The notes under the pieces: generated by a model | What the model saw: the letters and a program-made list of their open reading frames with translations, nothing else | The model's database searches: none | What the model was told of the DNA's origin: nothing | Origin: Pseudonocardia sp. HH130630-07 | GTDB taxonomy: Bacteria > Actinomycetota > Actinomycetes > Mycobacteriales > Pseudonocardiaceae | Reading direction: 5' to 3' | DNA length: 64,000 nt | Assembly: GCF_001698125.1 (NCBI RefSeq) | Contig: NZ_CP013854.1 | Span: 5,456,001 to 5,520,000, forward strand | In this document: piece by piece, positions 26,042-34,175 of the stretch | Layout: every line of letters begins with the position of its first letter | Numbering within the stretch: the first letter of the stretch is position 1 | Made by a program: the position numbers and the translations under genes

Positions 26042-26091
26042 GAGGTCCTCCCTCGTTTGTGAACGTGCATTCGTTTATATACGATGCCGGG
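26042..26091. promoter_or_regulatory. Divergent SDR/TetR promoter with candidate operator
   Basis: 50-bp intergenic region, locally AT-rich against the GC-rich surroundings. It contains AACGTGCATTCGTT (AACG...CGTT half sites) next to CGTTTATATACG (CGT...ACG). Such short dyads between a TetR gene and its divergent target are usual operator sites. The assignment is by position and symmetry only. Confidence 0.45.
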
Positions 26092-26685
26092 GTGCCCCGC
26101 CGCAAGCAGGTCCCCGACTCCGACGTCCTCGACGTCGCCCTCGACGTGCTGCACACCCGCGGCCCGCAGGCACTGACGTTCGCCGCGCTGGCCGAGGCGA
26201 GCGCGCTGGCCCCGGCGACGCTCGTGCAGCGCTTCGGGAGCAAGCCCGCACTGCTGCGCCGGGTGCTGCTGCACGCCTGGGACCGGCTGGAACACCGGAC
26301 CGCCAGCCTGGCGGCCGAGGTGGACCGCACCCCGGCCGGCGCCGTGACGTTCCTGGTCGGGCTCTCCGCGCAGTACGGCGACCGGATCGACGACTACGCC
26401 GACGCGTTGCTGGTCCTGCGCGAGGACCTGATCGACCCGGAGTCCCGCCGCCGGGGTACCGCGTGGCGCGGCGCGCTGGCCGAGGTGCTCGACGCCTGCC
26501 TGGGCGGGCCGCCGGGGCTCGGCGACGTCGTCGCCACCTACTGGCAGGGGACGCTCACCTGGTGGGGCTTCGACCCCCGGGAGCCGGTGACCGCCCACGT
26601 CGAGCGGGAGCTGACCGGCTTCCTGGACCGGGTGCTCAGCCCTCCGGCAGGTTCTGCACGTGCCGGAAGCCGAACCGGCCCTTGA
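26092..26685 (+). CDS. TetR-family transcriptional regulator
   Basis: 197 residues from the GTG at 26092 (VPRRKQVPDSDVLDVALDVL). An N-terminal HTH covers about residues 10-55 (ALTFAALAEASALAPATLVQ, then RFGSKPALLRRVLLHAWD). The helical ligand-binding domain follows. An upstream ATG at 26059 would place the start inside the candidate operator, so the GTG is preferred. It probably represses the divergent SDR gene. The 3' end overlaps the convergent formate dehydrogenase iron-sulfur gene by 50 bp. Confidence 0.85.
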   Translation: MPRRKQVPDSDVLDVALDVLHTRGPQALTFAALAEASALAPATLVQRFGSKPALLRRVLLHAWDRLEHRTASLAAEVDRTPAGAVTFLVGLSAQYGDRIDDYADALLVLREDLIDPESRRRGTAWRGALAEVLDACLGGPPGLGDVVATYWQGTLTWWGFDPREPVTAHVERELTGFLDRVLSPPAGSARAGSRTGP

Positions 26686-27793
26686 TGCACAGGTGGCCGT
26701 GGGCCACCGAGTGGTCGGCCGGGCTGGTCACGTTCACGATCTCGCCCTGCTGGACGTGCAGCTCCAGGTTGCAGCCGACCCCGCAGAACGCGCAGATCGT
26801 GGTCGTCACGGTCTCCTCGTCCGGACGCCACCGCCCCGCCTCGCGCCGGTCGTACTCGGCGACCGAGACCAGCGCGCCGGTCGGGCAGACGCCGATGCAG
26901 TTCCCGCAGTACACGCAGGCCGACCCGGGCAGCTCGACGTCGTGCTCGGTGGCGATCCGGGCGTCGAACCCGCGGCCGGCCGCGGCGATGGCGAAGGTGA
27001 ACTGGGCGTCGGTCCCGCAGGCGTTGACGCACTTGTAGCACATGATGCACCGCGAGTAGTCGCGCACGTAGAGGTCGTTGTCGATCTTCACGGGCTGGGC
27101 GACGGTGGCCCGGGTGCTGCCGTCGGGCGCCCGGTGGTGCCCGGCGTGGCGGCGGTCCCGCTCCCCCGCCGCGGCGGGCGGTGCCGGTGGCCCGTACCGC
27201 TGCGGATCGACGCCGTAGTCCCCCATCCAGCGCTGCACGTCGGCGGACGCCCGGTCCATGTCCACCGACGAGGCCAGCAGCTCCAGCACCATCCTTCGGC
27301 TGTGCCGCACCTTCTCGGTGCCGGTCCGCACCTCCATGCCGTCCTCGCAGCGGCGGGCGCACGACGGGACCAGCGCCCGGGAGCCCTCCACCTCCACCAC
27401 GCAGACCCGGCAGGCGTTGACCGGGTCCATGTTGGGTGCCCAGCACAGGGTCGGGGTGTCGGCCTGCTCCGGTGTCCCCTCGCGGTGCAGCGCCTCCAGG
27501 ATCGTGGTGCCCTCCGGGACCCGGGCCTCGGTGCCGTCCAGGGTCAGGGTGACCGTGCGCCGGATCGGGCCGAGCAGCACCGGCCCGCCGGCCAGCCGTT
27601 CGGCCGGGCCGGGGGCGGATCCCGCCGGATCGGCGACGGTGACCCCGACCGGTCCCCGCCCGGCGGGCGGGCGCAGCTCGGCCGTCCGCTCACCGGCCGC
27701 GGGCCCGGGGCCCGGCGTCTCGGTCCCCGGACGTCCGGTCGCCGCGTCGGCCTCCGGAGCGCCGTCGGCCCCGGGGACGCTGGTGGTCGTCAT
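26636..27793 (-). CDS. Formate dehydrogenase iron-sulfur subunit (NuoG-like N-terminal part)
   Basis: 385 residues that match the N-terminal third of NAD-linked formate dehydrogenase alpha chains. After a disordered 75-residue leader comes a 2Fe-2S ferredoxin domain (C117, C128, C131, C145). A 2[4Fe-4S] ferredoxin module follows (C249, C252, C255, C259 and C293, C296, C299, C303). The last segment is the Mo-oxidoreductase Fe4S4 domain (C334, C337, C341, C369, ending HLCIKGRFGF). The His-Cys3 cluster usually found between the 2Fe-2S and ferredoxin parts is absent. The protein stops exactly where the molybdopterin domain would continue; that part is encoded at 29698-31647. Its start overlaps the upstream NuoEF-type gene by 4 bp (ATGA). 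Confidence 0.88.
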   Translation of the reverse strand: MTTTSVPGADGAPEADAATGRPGTETPGPGPAAGERTAELRPPAGRGPVGVTVADPAGSAPGPAERLAGGPVLLGPIRRTVTLTLDGTEARVPEGTTILEALHREGTPEQADTPTLCWAPNMDPVNACRVCVVEVEGSRALVPSCARRCEDGMEVRTGTEKVRHSRRMVLELLASSVDMDRASADVQRWMGDYGVDPQRYGPPAPPAAAGERDRRHAGHHRAPDGSTRATVAQPVKIDNDLYVRDYSRCIMCYKCVNACGTDAQFTFAIAAAGRGFDARIATEHDVELPGSACVYCGNCIGVCPTGALVSVAEYDRREAGRWRPDEETVTTTICAFCGVGCNLELHVQQGEIVNVTSPADHSVAHGHLCIKGRFGFRHVQNLPEG

Positions 27794-29694
27794 CGCCCGT
27801 CCTCCTGGTGTCGGGTGGGCACCGCGATCAGGCCCAGGTCGATCGCCGACGCGACGGCCGACGGGGCGGTCTGGCCGAGCCCGCAGATCGAGGCGTCCCG
27901 CATGACCCTGGCCAGGTCGTCGAGCAGGGCCAGCTCGGTCTCCCGGGACCCGATCGGCGCGTCGCGCTCCAGCCGGGCCAGCGCCTCCTCCTGCCGGACG
28001 GTGCCCACCCGGCAGGGCACGCACTGCCCGCAGGACTCGTCGCGGAAGAACGCGGCGATCCGGCGCAGCGTCGCGGTGAGGTCGGCGCGGTCGTCGAACA
28101 CGAGGACGACCCCGGAACCGAGGGTCGCGCCGATGTCGCGGGCGCCCTCCAGGGTGAGCGGGACGTCGAGATCGGCCGGGAGCACGAAACCACCGGCGGC
28201 GCCGCCGAGCAGCACGGTGCGCAGCGACCCCCGGACGCCGCCCGCGAGGTCCAGGAGCCGGCGCAGCGTCGTGCCGAAGTCCACCTCGTAGACGCCGGGC
28301 GCCGCCACCGCGCCGGAGACGCAGAAGAGCTTCGACCCGGTGGAACGGCCGCCGCCGACCGCGGCGAACGCCTCCCCGCCGATGTTCAGGACCTCGAGGA
28401 CGTTGTAGAGCGTCTCGACGTTGTTGATCGCCGTGGGCCTGCCGAACAGCCCGACCGAGGCCGGGAACGGCGGCTTGTTCCGGGGCTCCCCGCGGCGGCC
28501 CTCGATCGACTCCAGCAGTGCCGTCTCCTCGCCGCAGATGTAGGCGCCCGCGCCGCGCCGCAGGTCGATGTCGAAGGCGAAACCCTCCCCCAGCACGTCC
28601 GGCCCGAGGTAGCCGCGGGCACGGGCGGCCGAGATCGCGTCCTGCAGCCGGCGGGTGGCGAGCGGGTACTCGCCGCGCACGTACAGGTGCCCGACGGTCG
28701 CGCCGGTGACGAAGCCGGCGATCGTCATCGCCTCGACGAGGCCGAACGGGTCACCCTCCATCAGCACCCGGTCCTTGAACGTGCCCGGCTCGGACTCGTC
28801 GGCGTTGCAGACCAGGTGGTGCGGGCGCTCCGGGGACTGCGCGACCCTCTCCCACTTGACGCCGGTCGGGAACGCCGCGCCGCCCCGTCCGGTCAGCGAC
28901 GAGTCCTTCAGCTCCGCGATCACCCGGCTCGGCCCCAGGTCGACCGCCCGGCGCAGGGCCGCGTAGCCGCCGCGGGACCGGTAGTCGTCGAGCGATCCCG
29001 GGTCGACGGTCCCGACCCGGCGCAGCAGCCGCAGCGGCTCGCCGGTGGTGGTCTGCGGGGCCGAGACCGCGGCGTCGGCGAACGCCCGGTCGGCCGCCGC
29101 CGCCTGCGCACCGGCCGGGTCGGCCGGTGCGGTCGCCGCCGCGAGCACCACGGACGGCGACGCCGGCGCCTGCGACAGGTCCGGCTCGCCGGCCCGCTGG
29201 TGCAGGACCGCCGGTGCCCGCTCGCACAGCCCCAGGCAGGGGCTGCGCACCCAGCAGGCGTCCGGCCGGTCGGTGGCCCCGGCGCCGGCCTCCGGCCCGA
29301 GCGCCGCGCCGAGTTCCGCGGCGATCCGTTCGCCGCCGTTCGGCCCGCAGACGACGTCGTCGCACACGTGCACGACCCGCGGGGCCCGCGGCTCCACCGC
29401 GAACATGGCGTAGAAGGTCGCGACGCCGTAGACCTCGGCCGGCGGGACCTGCAGGGTCCGCGCGACGTGGTTGAGCGCTCCCTCCGAGAGCCACCCGACG
29501 GCGTCGTGCACGGCGTGCAGCACCGGGAGCAGCAGGTGCCGCCGGGACCGCGCGGCGTGCCCGGCGTGCCGGGACCGGGTCGGCCGGTCGTCGGCGGTGA
29601 GCCCGGCCGCGGCCGGGGCGTGGAACGCGAAGGCGGCGTCGATCGCCTCCCGCTCGGCCGCGGCGGGCTCGGCCGTGGACAGGTGCAGGTCCAT
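27790..29694 (-). CDS. NuoE-NuoF fusion, NAD-reducing subunit of formate dehydrogenase
   Basis: 634-residue diaphorase. Residues ~50-165 are a NuoE-like thioredoxin-fold 2Fe-2S domain (C111, C116, C153, C157: CDDVVC and CLGLC). Residues ~220-625 are NuoF-like: FMN/NADH motif LTGRGGAAFPTGVKW (268-281), AYICGEETALLESIEGRRGE (385-404) and the [4Fe-4S] motif ESCGQCVPCR (C555, C558, C561) with C604. It passes electrons from the Fe-S subunit to NAD+. It lies between the catalytic gene (gap 3 bp) and the iron-sulfur gene (4-bp overlap), so the three form one operon. In other bacteria FdsG and FdsB are separate chains equivalent to the two halves. Confidence 0.92.
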   Translation of the reverse strand: MDLHLSTAEPAAAEREAIDAAFAFHAPAAAGLTADDRPTRSRHAGHAARSRRHLLLPVLHAVHDAVGWLSEGALNHVARTLQVPPAEVYGVATFYAMFAVEPRAPRVVHVCDDVVCGPNGGERIAAELGAALGPEAGAGATDRPDACWVRSPCLGLCERAPAVLHQRAGEPDLSQAPASPSVVLAAATAPADPAGAQAAAADRAFADAAVSAPQTTTGEPLRLLRRVGTVDPGSLDDYRSRGGYAALRRAVDLGPSRVIAELKDSSLTGRGGAAFPTGVKWERVAQSPERPHHLVCNADESEPGTFKDRVLMEGDPFGLVEAMTIAGFVTGATVGHLYVRGEYPLATRRLQDAISAARARGYLGPDVLGEGFAFDIDLRRGAGAYICGEETALLESIEGRRGEPRNKPPFPASVGLFGRPTAINNVETLYNVLEVLNIGGEAFAAVGGGRSTGSKLFCVSGAVAAPGVYEVDFGTTLRRLLDLAGGVRGSLRTVLLGGAAGGFVLPADLDVPLTLEGARDIGATLGSGVVLVFDDRADLTATLRRIAAFFRDESCGQCVPCRVGTVRQEEALARLERDAPIGSRETELALLDDLARVMRDASICGLGQTAPSAVASAIDLGLIAVPTRHQEDGR

Positions 29695-29697
29695 CGG

Positions 29698-31647
29698 CTA
29701 CTCCCCGGCGACCGGCGTGCCGCCGGCCACCCGCTCGATCCGCACCGCGGTCGCCTTGAACTCCGAGGTGCCCGACTTCGGGTCCCACGCGTCGTTGGTC
29801 AGGACGTTCACGTCGACCTCCTCGGTGAAGTGCGGGGTGAACGAGGCCAGCCCGGGCCGCAGCGACGGGTCCAGCCACACCGGAGCCTCGACCGAGCCGC
29901 GCCGGCTGGTCACCCGGACCCGGTCGCCGTCGGCGATGCCGAGGTGCGCGGCGTCGGCGGCGTCCATCCGCAGCGACTCCCTGCGGCGCAGCGGGGAGGA
30001 GTAGCCACCGGTCTGGACCCCGGAGTTGTAGGCGTCGAGCAGCCGCACCGTGGTGAGCCGGACCGGGAACTCCGCGGACAGCTCGTCAACCGGTGGGACG
30101 TGCGCGACCGGGGTGAACGGTGCCGGCGCGCCGCGCAGGTCCGGATCGGTCTCCCAGAGCCGGGCGTGCATCAGCGGGGTACCCGGGTGCTCCTCGTCCG
30201 GGCACGGCCACTGGATGCCGCCGAGCTCGTCGAGCCGGGCGTAGCTCATCCCGTGGTGCCAGTTCAGTGACACCGAGCGCAGCTCGTCCCAGACCTGCTC
30301 GGCGGTCGGGGTGCCCCAGTCCTGCCCGAGCCGCCGGGCGATGTCGCCGATGACGTGGGTGTCCGGGCGGGCCAGGCCGGGTGGGTCGAGCGCCTTGCGG
30401 ACCCGCTGCACCCGCCGCTCGGAGTTGGTGACGGTGCCCTCGTACTCGCACCAGTCCGCGGCCGCGGGCAGCACGACGTCGGCGAGCTCGGCGGTCGCGG
30501 TCCGGAAGATGTCCTGCACGACGAGGTTGTCCAGGCCGCGCAGCAGGTTCCGGGCGTGGGTGGCGTTCGCCTCGGACTCGGCCGGGTTCTCCCCGATGCA
30601 GTACAGCGCGGTCAGCTCGCGGCGCTCCATGGCCTCGAACATCTCCGACAGGTGCATGCCCTTGGCCGGCGGGATCGGCCGGCCGCGGTAGACCGCCTCG
30701 AACCGGGCCCTGGCGTCGTCGTCGGACACGTCGTAGCCGCCGGGCAGCTTCGCCGGGATGGCGCCCATGTCCCCGCCGCCCTGCACGTTGTTCTGCCCGC
30801 GCAACGGGACCAGCCCGGAGCCGTAGCGGCCGACGTGGCCGGTCAGCAGGGCCAGGTTGATCAGCGCGAACACGTAGTCGGCGGCGTTGTGGTGCTCGGT
30901 GATCCCGAGCGTCCAGCAGATCTGGGCGCGGTCGGCCCGGCCGTAGGCGTGCGCCAGCTCCCGGATCGACGACGCCGGTACGCCGGTGATCTCCTCGGCC
31001 CGCTCCAGGGTGTACGGCTCGACGGCCGCGGCGTAGTCGTCGTAGCCGGTGGTGGAACGCTCCACGAAGGTCCGGTTCACCAGCCCGGCCCGGATGATCT
31101 CCCGGCCGACGGCGTTGGCGAGCGCGATGTCGGTGCCGACGTCGAGGCCGAGCCAGGAGTCCGCCCAGTGCGCGGTCGAGGTGTGCCGCGGGTCCACCGA
31201 GAACATCCGGGCCCCGCGCCGCAGCCCCTGCAGCACGTGGTGGAAGAAGATCGGGTGCGTCTCGCGGGCGTTACTGCCCCACAGGACGAGGAGGTCGGCG
31301 TTCTCCGCCTCGACGTAGGAGGAGGTGCCGCCGCCGGCACCGAACACCGCCGTCAGACCGACGACGCTGGGAGCGTGTCAAGTGCGGTTGCAGCTGTCGA
31401 CGTTGTTGCTGCCCATCACCGCCCTGGCGAACTTCTGGGCGGTGTAGTTCATCTCGTTGGTCGCCTTCGAGCAGCTGAACATGCCGAAGCGCTCGCCGGG
31501 CACGTCCCGGAACCCGGCGGCGGCCCGGTCCAGGGCCTCCGGCCAGGAGGCGGGGCGCAGCACGCCGTGCTCGCGGACCAGCGGCTCGGTGAGCCGGACG
31601 TGGCGCGGGCGGGAGCCGCGGCGCGTGTGGGGGCGGATGGCGGTCAT
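29698..31647 (-). CDS. fdhF: Formate dehydrogenase catalytic subunit, predicted selenoprotein (in-frame TGA)
   Basis: 649 residues if the in-frame TGA at 31378-31380 is read as selenocysteine (Sec90). Upstream of it are RLTEPLVREHGVLRPASWPE and GSNNVDSCNRT; downstream HAPSVVGLTAVFGAGGGTSS. This is the active-site context NNVD-x-C-x-x-x-U-H-x-P-S-V of formate dehydrogenases (E. coli FdhF: ARVUHGPSV). The frame then runs on without interruption through the molybdopterin domains (VLWGSNARETHPIFFHH, LRGQNNVQGGGDMGAIP, RVTSRRGSVEAPVWLDPSL) to the TAG-type stop. A SECIS-like hairpin follows the TGA. ATG 31645-31647 follows GGAGGTCGACG. The N-terminal Fe4S4 domain is encoded separately at 26636-27793. 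It would oxidise formate to CO2 with Mo-bisMGD and Sec. Confidence 0.9.
31348..31366 (-). promoter_or_regulatory. Candidate bacterial SECIS element
   Basis: On the coding strand, 11 nt after the TGA, a 7-bp stem (CGUCGUC with GACGGCG, one U-G pair) closes a GGUCU loop. The GGUCU starts 18 nt after the stop codon, the same distance and the same loop as I recall for the E. coli fdhF SECIS bound by SelB. A U also occupies the position of the E. coli bulged U17. This hairpin lies inside the coding region, as bacterial SECIS elements do. Confidence 0.85.
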
Positions 31648-31713
31648 CGTCGACCTCCGTGGGACGTGGTGGGTCCTCGCGTCGCCCTCACCGTAGCAAC
31701 GACGAGACCGTCG

Positions 31714-32904
31714 TCACAGTCCCGGAGGCTCCGCGGCCGGCGCCGTGGCGTGCGCCGGGAGCCGCCACTGCACGGTCGGCAGCAGCGCGGAACGGTCCAC
31801 CCGGCCGGTGTGCCGCCGGACGAGGTCGAACAGCGAGTCGAGCAGGGTGTCGGCCAGCAGGTGCGGCTGCAGCCCGAGCGCCGGCAGCCCGGTCGACACC
31901 ACGCGGTAGTGGTGCTCGTCCGCCTCCACCCGCGGGTTGTCGAGATGGACGACCTCGGCGCCGCCGGGATGGGTGCCGGCCACCAGCCGGGCCAGCTCCG
32001 CGACCGAGAAGGACTCGGTGAGCTGGTTGAACACCCGGAACTCGCCGCGGTCCGCCGGATTCTCCACGGCGAGCCGGATGCACTCCACGGTGTCCCGGAT
32101 GTCGATCACGCCGCGGGTCTGGCGGCCGGAGCCGTAGACGGTCAGCGGCTCGCCGAGCACCGCCTGCACGGTGAACCGGTTGAGCACCGTGCCGAACACG
32201 GCGTCGTAGTCGAACCGGGTCGCCAGCCGTTCGTCGCGGGCGGTCTGCTCGGTGTGGTGGCCGTACACGACGCCCTGGTTCAGGTCGGTCGCGCGCAGAT
32301 CCCAGGCGCGGCAGGCGAACTCGATGTTGTGGCTGTCGTGCACCTTGGACAGGTGGTAGAAGCTGCCCGGCCGCTTCGGGAACAGCATCCGGTCGCTGCG
32401 CCCGTTGTGCTCGACGGTGAGCCAGCCCTCCTCGATGTCGATGTCCGGCGTCCCGTACTCACCGAGGGTGCCGAGCTTGACCAGGTGGATGTCCGGATCG
32501 ACCGCACCGATGGCGTAGAGCAGGTTCAGCGTGCCGATGACGTTGTTGTGCTGGGTGTGCACCGCGTGCGCGCGGTCGAGCATCGAGTACGGGGCCGAGC
32601 GCTGCTCGGCGTAGTGGACCACCGCGTCCGGGCGGAGGTCCGCGAGCACCTGCTGGACGGCGTCCGCGTCGAGCAGGTCGGTGTGGTGGACCGGGATCCG
32701 GGTGCCCGAGACCTCCGCCCAGGCCGCCACCCGCTCCTCCAGGCTGCGGATGGGGACCAGGCTCTCCACCCCGAGCTCCACGTCGTAGCCCCGCCGCACA
32801 CCGCTGTCGAGCACCGCCACCTCGTGCCCGCGGTCCGACAGGTGCAACGCCGTCGGCCAGCCGAGGTAGCCGTCGCCACCCAGAACGAGAACCTTCATCG
32901 ACAC
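31714..32904 (-). CDS. sqdB: UDP-sulfoquinovose synthase-like NAD-dependent epimerase
   Basis: 396-residue extended SDR closely resembling plant SQD1/bacterial SqdB, which make UDP-sulfoquinovose from UDP-glucose and sulfite. Landmarks are KVLVLGGDGYLGWPTALHLS (NAD loop), HYAEQRSAPYSMLDR, LGTLGEYGTPDIDIEEG with Thr146, SFYHLSKVHDSHN with catalytic Tyr183 and Lys187, ATDLNQGVVYG and TRGVIDIRDTVECI. These SQD1-specific blocks set it apart from ordinary epimerases. It is the key enzyme for sulfolipid head groups. The neighbour on the other strand is a glycosyltransferase. The gene lies just upstream of the formate dehydrogenase operon (66-bp gap, same strand); a functional link is not evident. 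Confidence 0.85.
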   Translation of the reverse strand: MSMKVLVLGGDGYLGWPTALHLSDRGHEVAVLDSGVRRGYDVELGVESLVPIRSLEERVAAWAEVSGTRIPVHHTDLLDADAVQQVLADLRPDAVVHYAEQRSAPYSMLDRAHAVHTQHNNVIGTLNLLYAIGAVDPDIHLVKLGTLGEYGTPDIDIEEGWLTVEHNGRSDRMLFPKRPGSFYHLSKVHDSHNIEFACRAWDLRATDLNQGVVYGHHTEQTARDERLATRFDYDAVFGTVLNRFTVQAVLGEPLTVYGSGRQTRGVIDIRDTVECIRLAVENPADRGEFRVFNQLTESFSVAELARLVAGTHPGGAEVVHLDNPRVEADEHHYRVVSTGLPALGLQPHLLADTLLDSLFDLVRRHTGRVDRSALLPTVQWRLPAHATAPAAEPPGL

Positions 32905-32997
32905 TCCTCCGGACAGTCGGCCACGTCCGTTTTCTACCCCTTCGGTCGATCATCCGCCGGGCGTCGTGGCGGACCGTGATGTCCCGTTCCCCGTGCG

Positions 32998-34173
32998 GTG
33001 ACCGTCCCGCGATACGGCACGATCGGCGTCGTGCTCTGGAGAACGGCCGGATCGGTGCTGGCAGCGGCGTCACTGGTGACCGCGTGGCGGGCCGCCGCCA
33101 CCGTGGAGCGGGTGCGCAGGATCACGCCGCTGGCCCCCGCCGACGAAACCGGTACGGCGGCGAGCGTGACGGTCGTCGTCCCGGCCCGCAACGAGGCCTC
33201 CCGGATCGGCCCCTGCGTGGCGGCGCTGCGCGGACAGACCGGTGCCACGCTGCGCCTTCTCGTCGTCGACGACGACTCCACCGACGGCACCGAGGGCGTC
33301 GCCCGCCGGGCGGCCGGTGCGGACCCGCGGGTCCGGGTGGTCCGGGGCACGGGACCGCCCCCCGGCTGGAACGGCAAGGTCGCCGCCCTGCAGGCGGGCC
33401 TCGACGCCGACGCCGGCGGCCCGGCGCCGGAGTGGCTGCTCTTCGTCGACGCCGACACCCTGCTGGCCCCCGACGTCCTGGTCCGGCTGGTCGCCACCGC
33501 CCGGCGCACCGGTGCGGATCTCGTCTCCGCCGCCGGGACCGCACCGCCGGGCGGCTCGATCGCCTGGCCGCTGCTGATGCCGACCGGCATCGTGTTCATC
33601 GGCGAGCACGCCGACCCGGACGGCCGGGGCCGCCGGGCGTTCGCGATCGGCCAGTGCCTGCTGGTCCGGCGCACCGCGCTGGAGCGGGCCGGCGGCTGGG
33701 CCGCCCTGCGGGACCGCCGCACCGAAGACGTGCTGCTCGCGACCAGAGTGCGGGACTCCGGTGGACGGACCCGCCTGGTCGACGCGGGCGGGCTGGTGAC
33801 CACGACCGGCCTGGACCCGTTCCGCGCGGGCTGGGGCTCGTTCCGCAAGACGCTCGTCGCCGCCACCGGCCGTTCCGTCCCGGTGCTGGCCGGGGGCGGG
33901 CTCGGGCAGATGCTCCTGTCGCTGGCGCCCCCGGCCGCCGTCGTGCTCGGGATGTGCCGGCGGCGGCCGTGGCCGGTCCTCACCGGGGGTCTCGGCTGGG
34001 TGGCCGCCGCGGTGGCGCACGACCGGACGGGCCGGCTGATGCGCGTCCACCGGGCCCCGGCGGCACTGGCGGTACTGGCCCCGCTCGCCGGGGCAGTGTT
34101 CGGTGCCGTGCTCGCCGACGGGGCCCGGGTGGTCCTGCGTGGCCGGGCCGGCTGGAAGGGACGCGACCAGTGA
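32998..34173 (+). CDS. Family 2 glycosyltransferase, membrane-associated
   Basis: 391 residues. An N-terminal membrane helix (residues ~9-28, GVVLWRTAGSVLAAASLVTA) precedes a GT2 domain: SVTVVVPARNEASRIGPCVA, LLVVDDDSTDGTE, the metal motif LLFVDADTLLAPDVL, GQCLLVRRTALERAGGW and RTEDVLLATRVRDSGGR. Two or three hydrophobic C-terminal segments follow. This layout resembles HpnB/CrtQ-like glycosyltransferases that modify lipids or carotenoids. GTG start at 32998; a GTG at 33031 is an alternative. It is divergent from the SQD1-like gene (93-bp gap), so it may transfer sulfoquinovose or another sugar to a lipid; that is inference. It is convergent with mobA, 2 bp apart. Confidence 0.85.
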   Translation: MTVPRYGTIGVVLWRTAGSVLAAASLVTAWRAAATVERVRRITPLAPADETGTAASVTVVVPARNEASRIGPCVAALRGQTGATLRLLVVDDDSTDGTEGVARRAAGADPRVRVVRGTGPPPGWNGKVAALQAGLDADAGGPAPEWLLFVDADTLLAPDVLVRLVATARRTGADLVSAAGTAPPGGSIAWPLLMPTGIVFIGEHADPDGRGRRAFAIGQCLLVRRTALERAGGWAALRDRRTEDVLLATRVRDSGGRTRLVDAGGLVTTTGLDPFRAGWGSFRKTLVAATGRSVPVLAGGGLGQMLLSLAPPAAVVLGMCRRRPWPVLTGGLGWVAAAVAHDRTGRLMRVHRAPAALAVLAPLAGAVFGAVLADGARVVLRGRAGWKGRDQ

Positions 34174-34175
34174 CC

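Noticed and set aside
31348-31380. The TGA in the formate dehydrogenase gene as a simple nonsense mutation giving two pseudogene pieces
   Set aside because: The stop is exactly at the active-site residue that is Sec in many homologues, it is the only break in 650 codons, and a well-placed SECIS-like hairpin follows.
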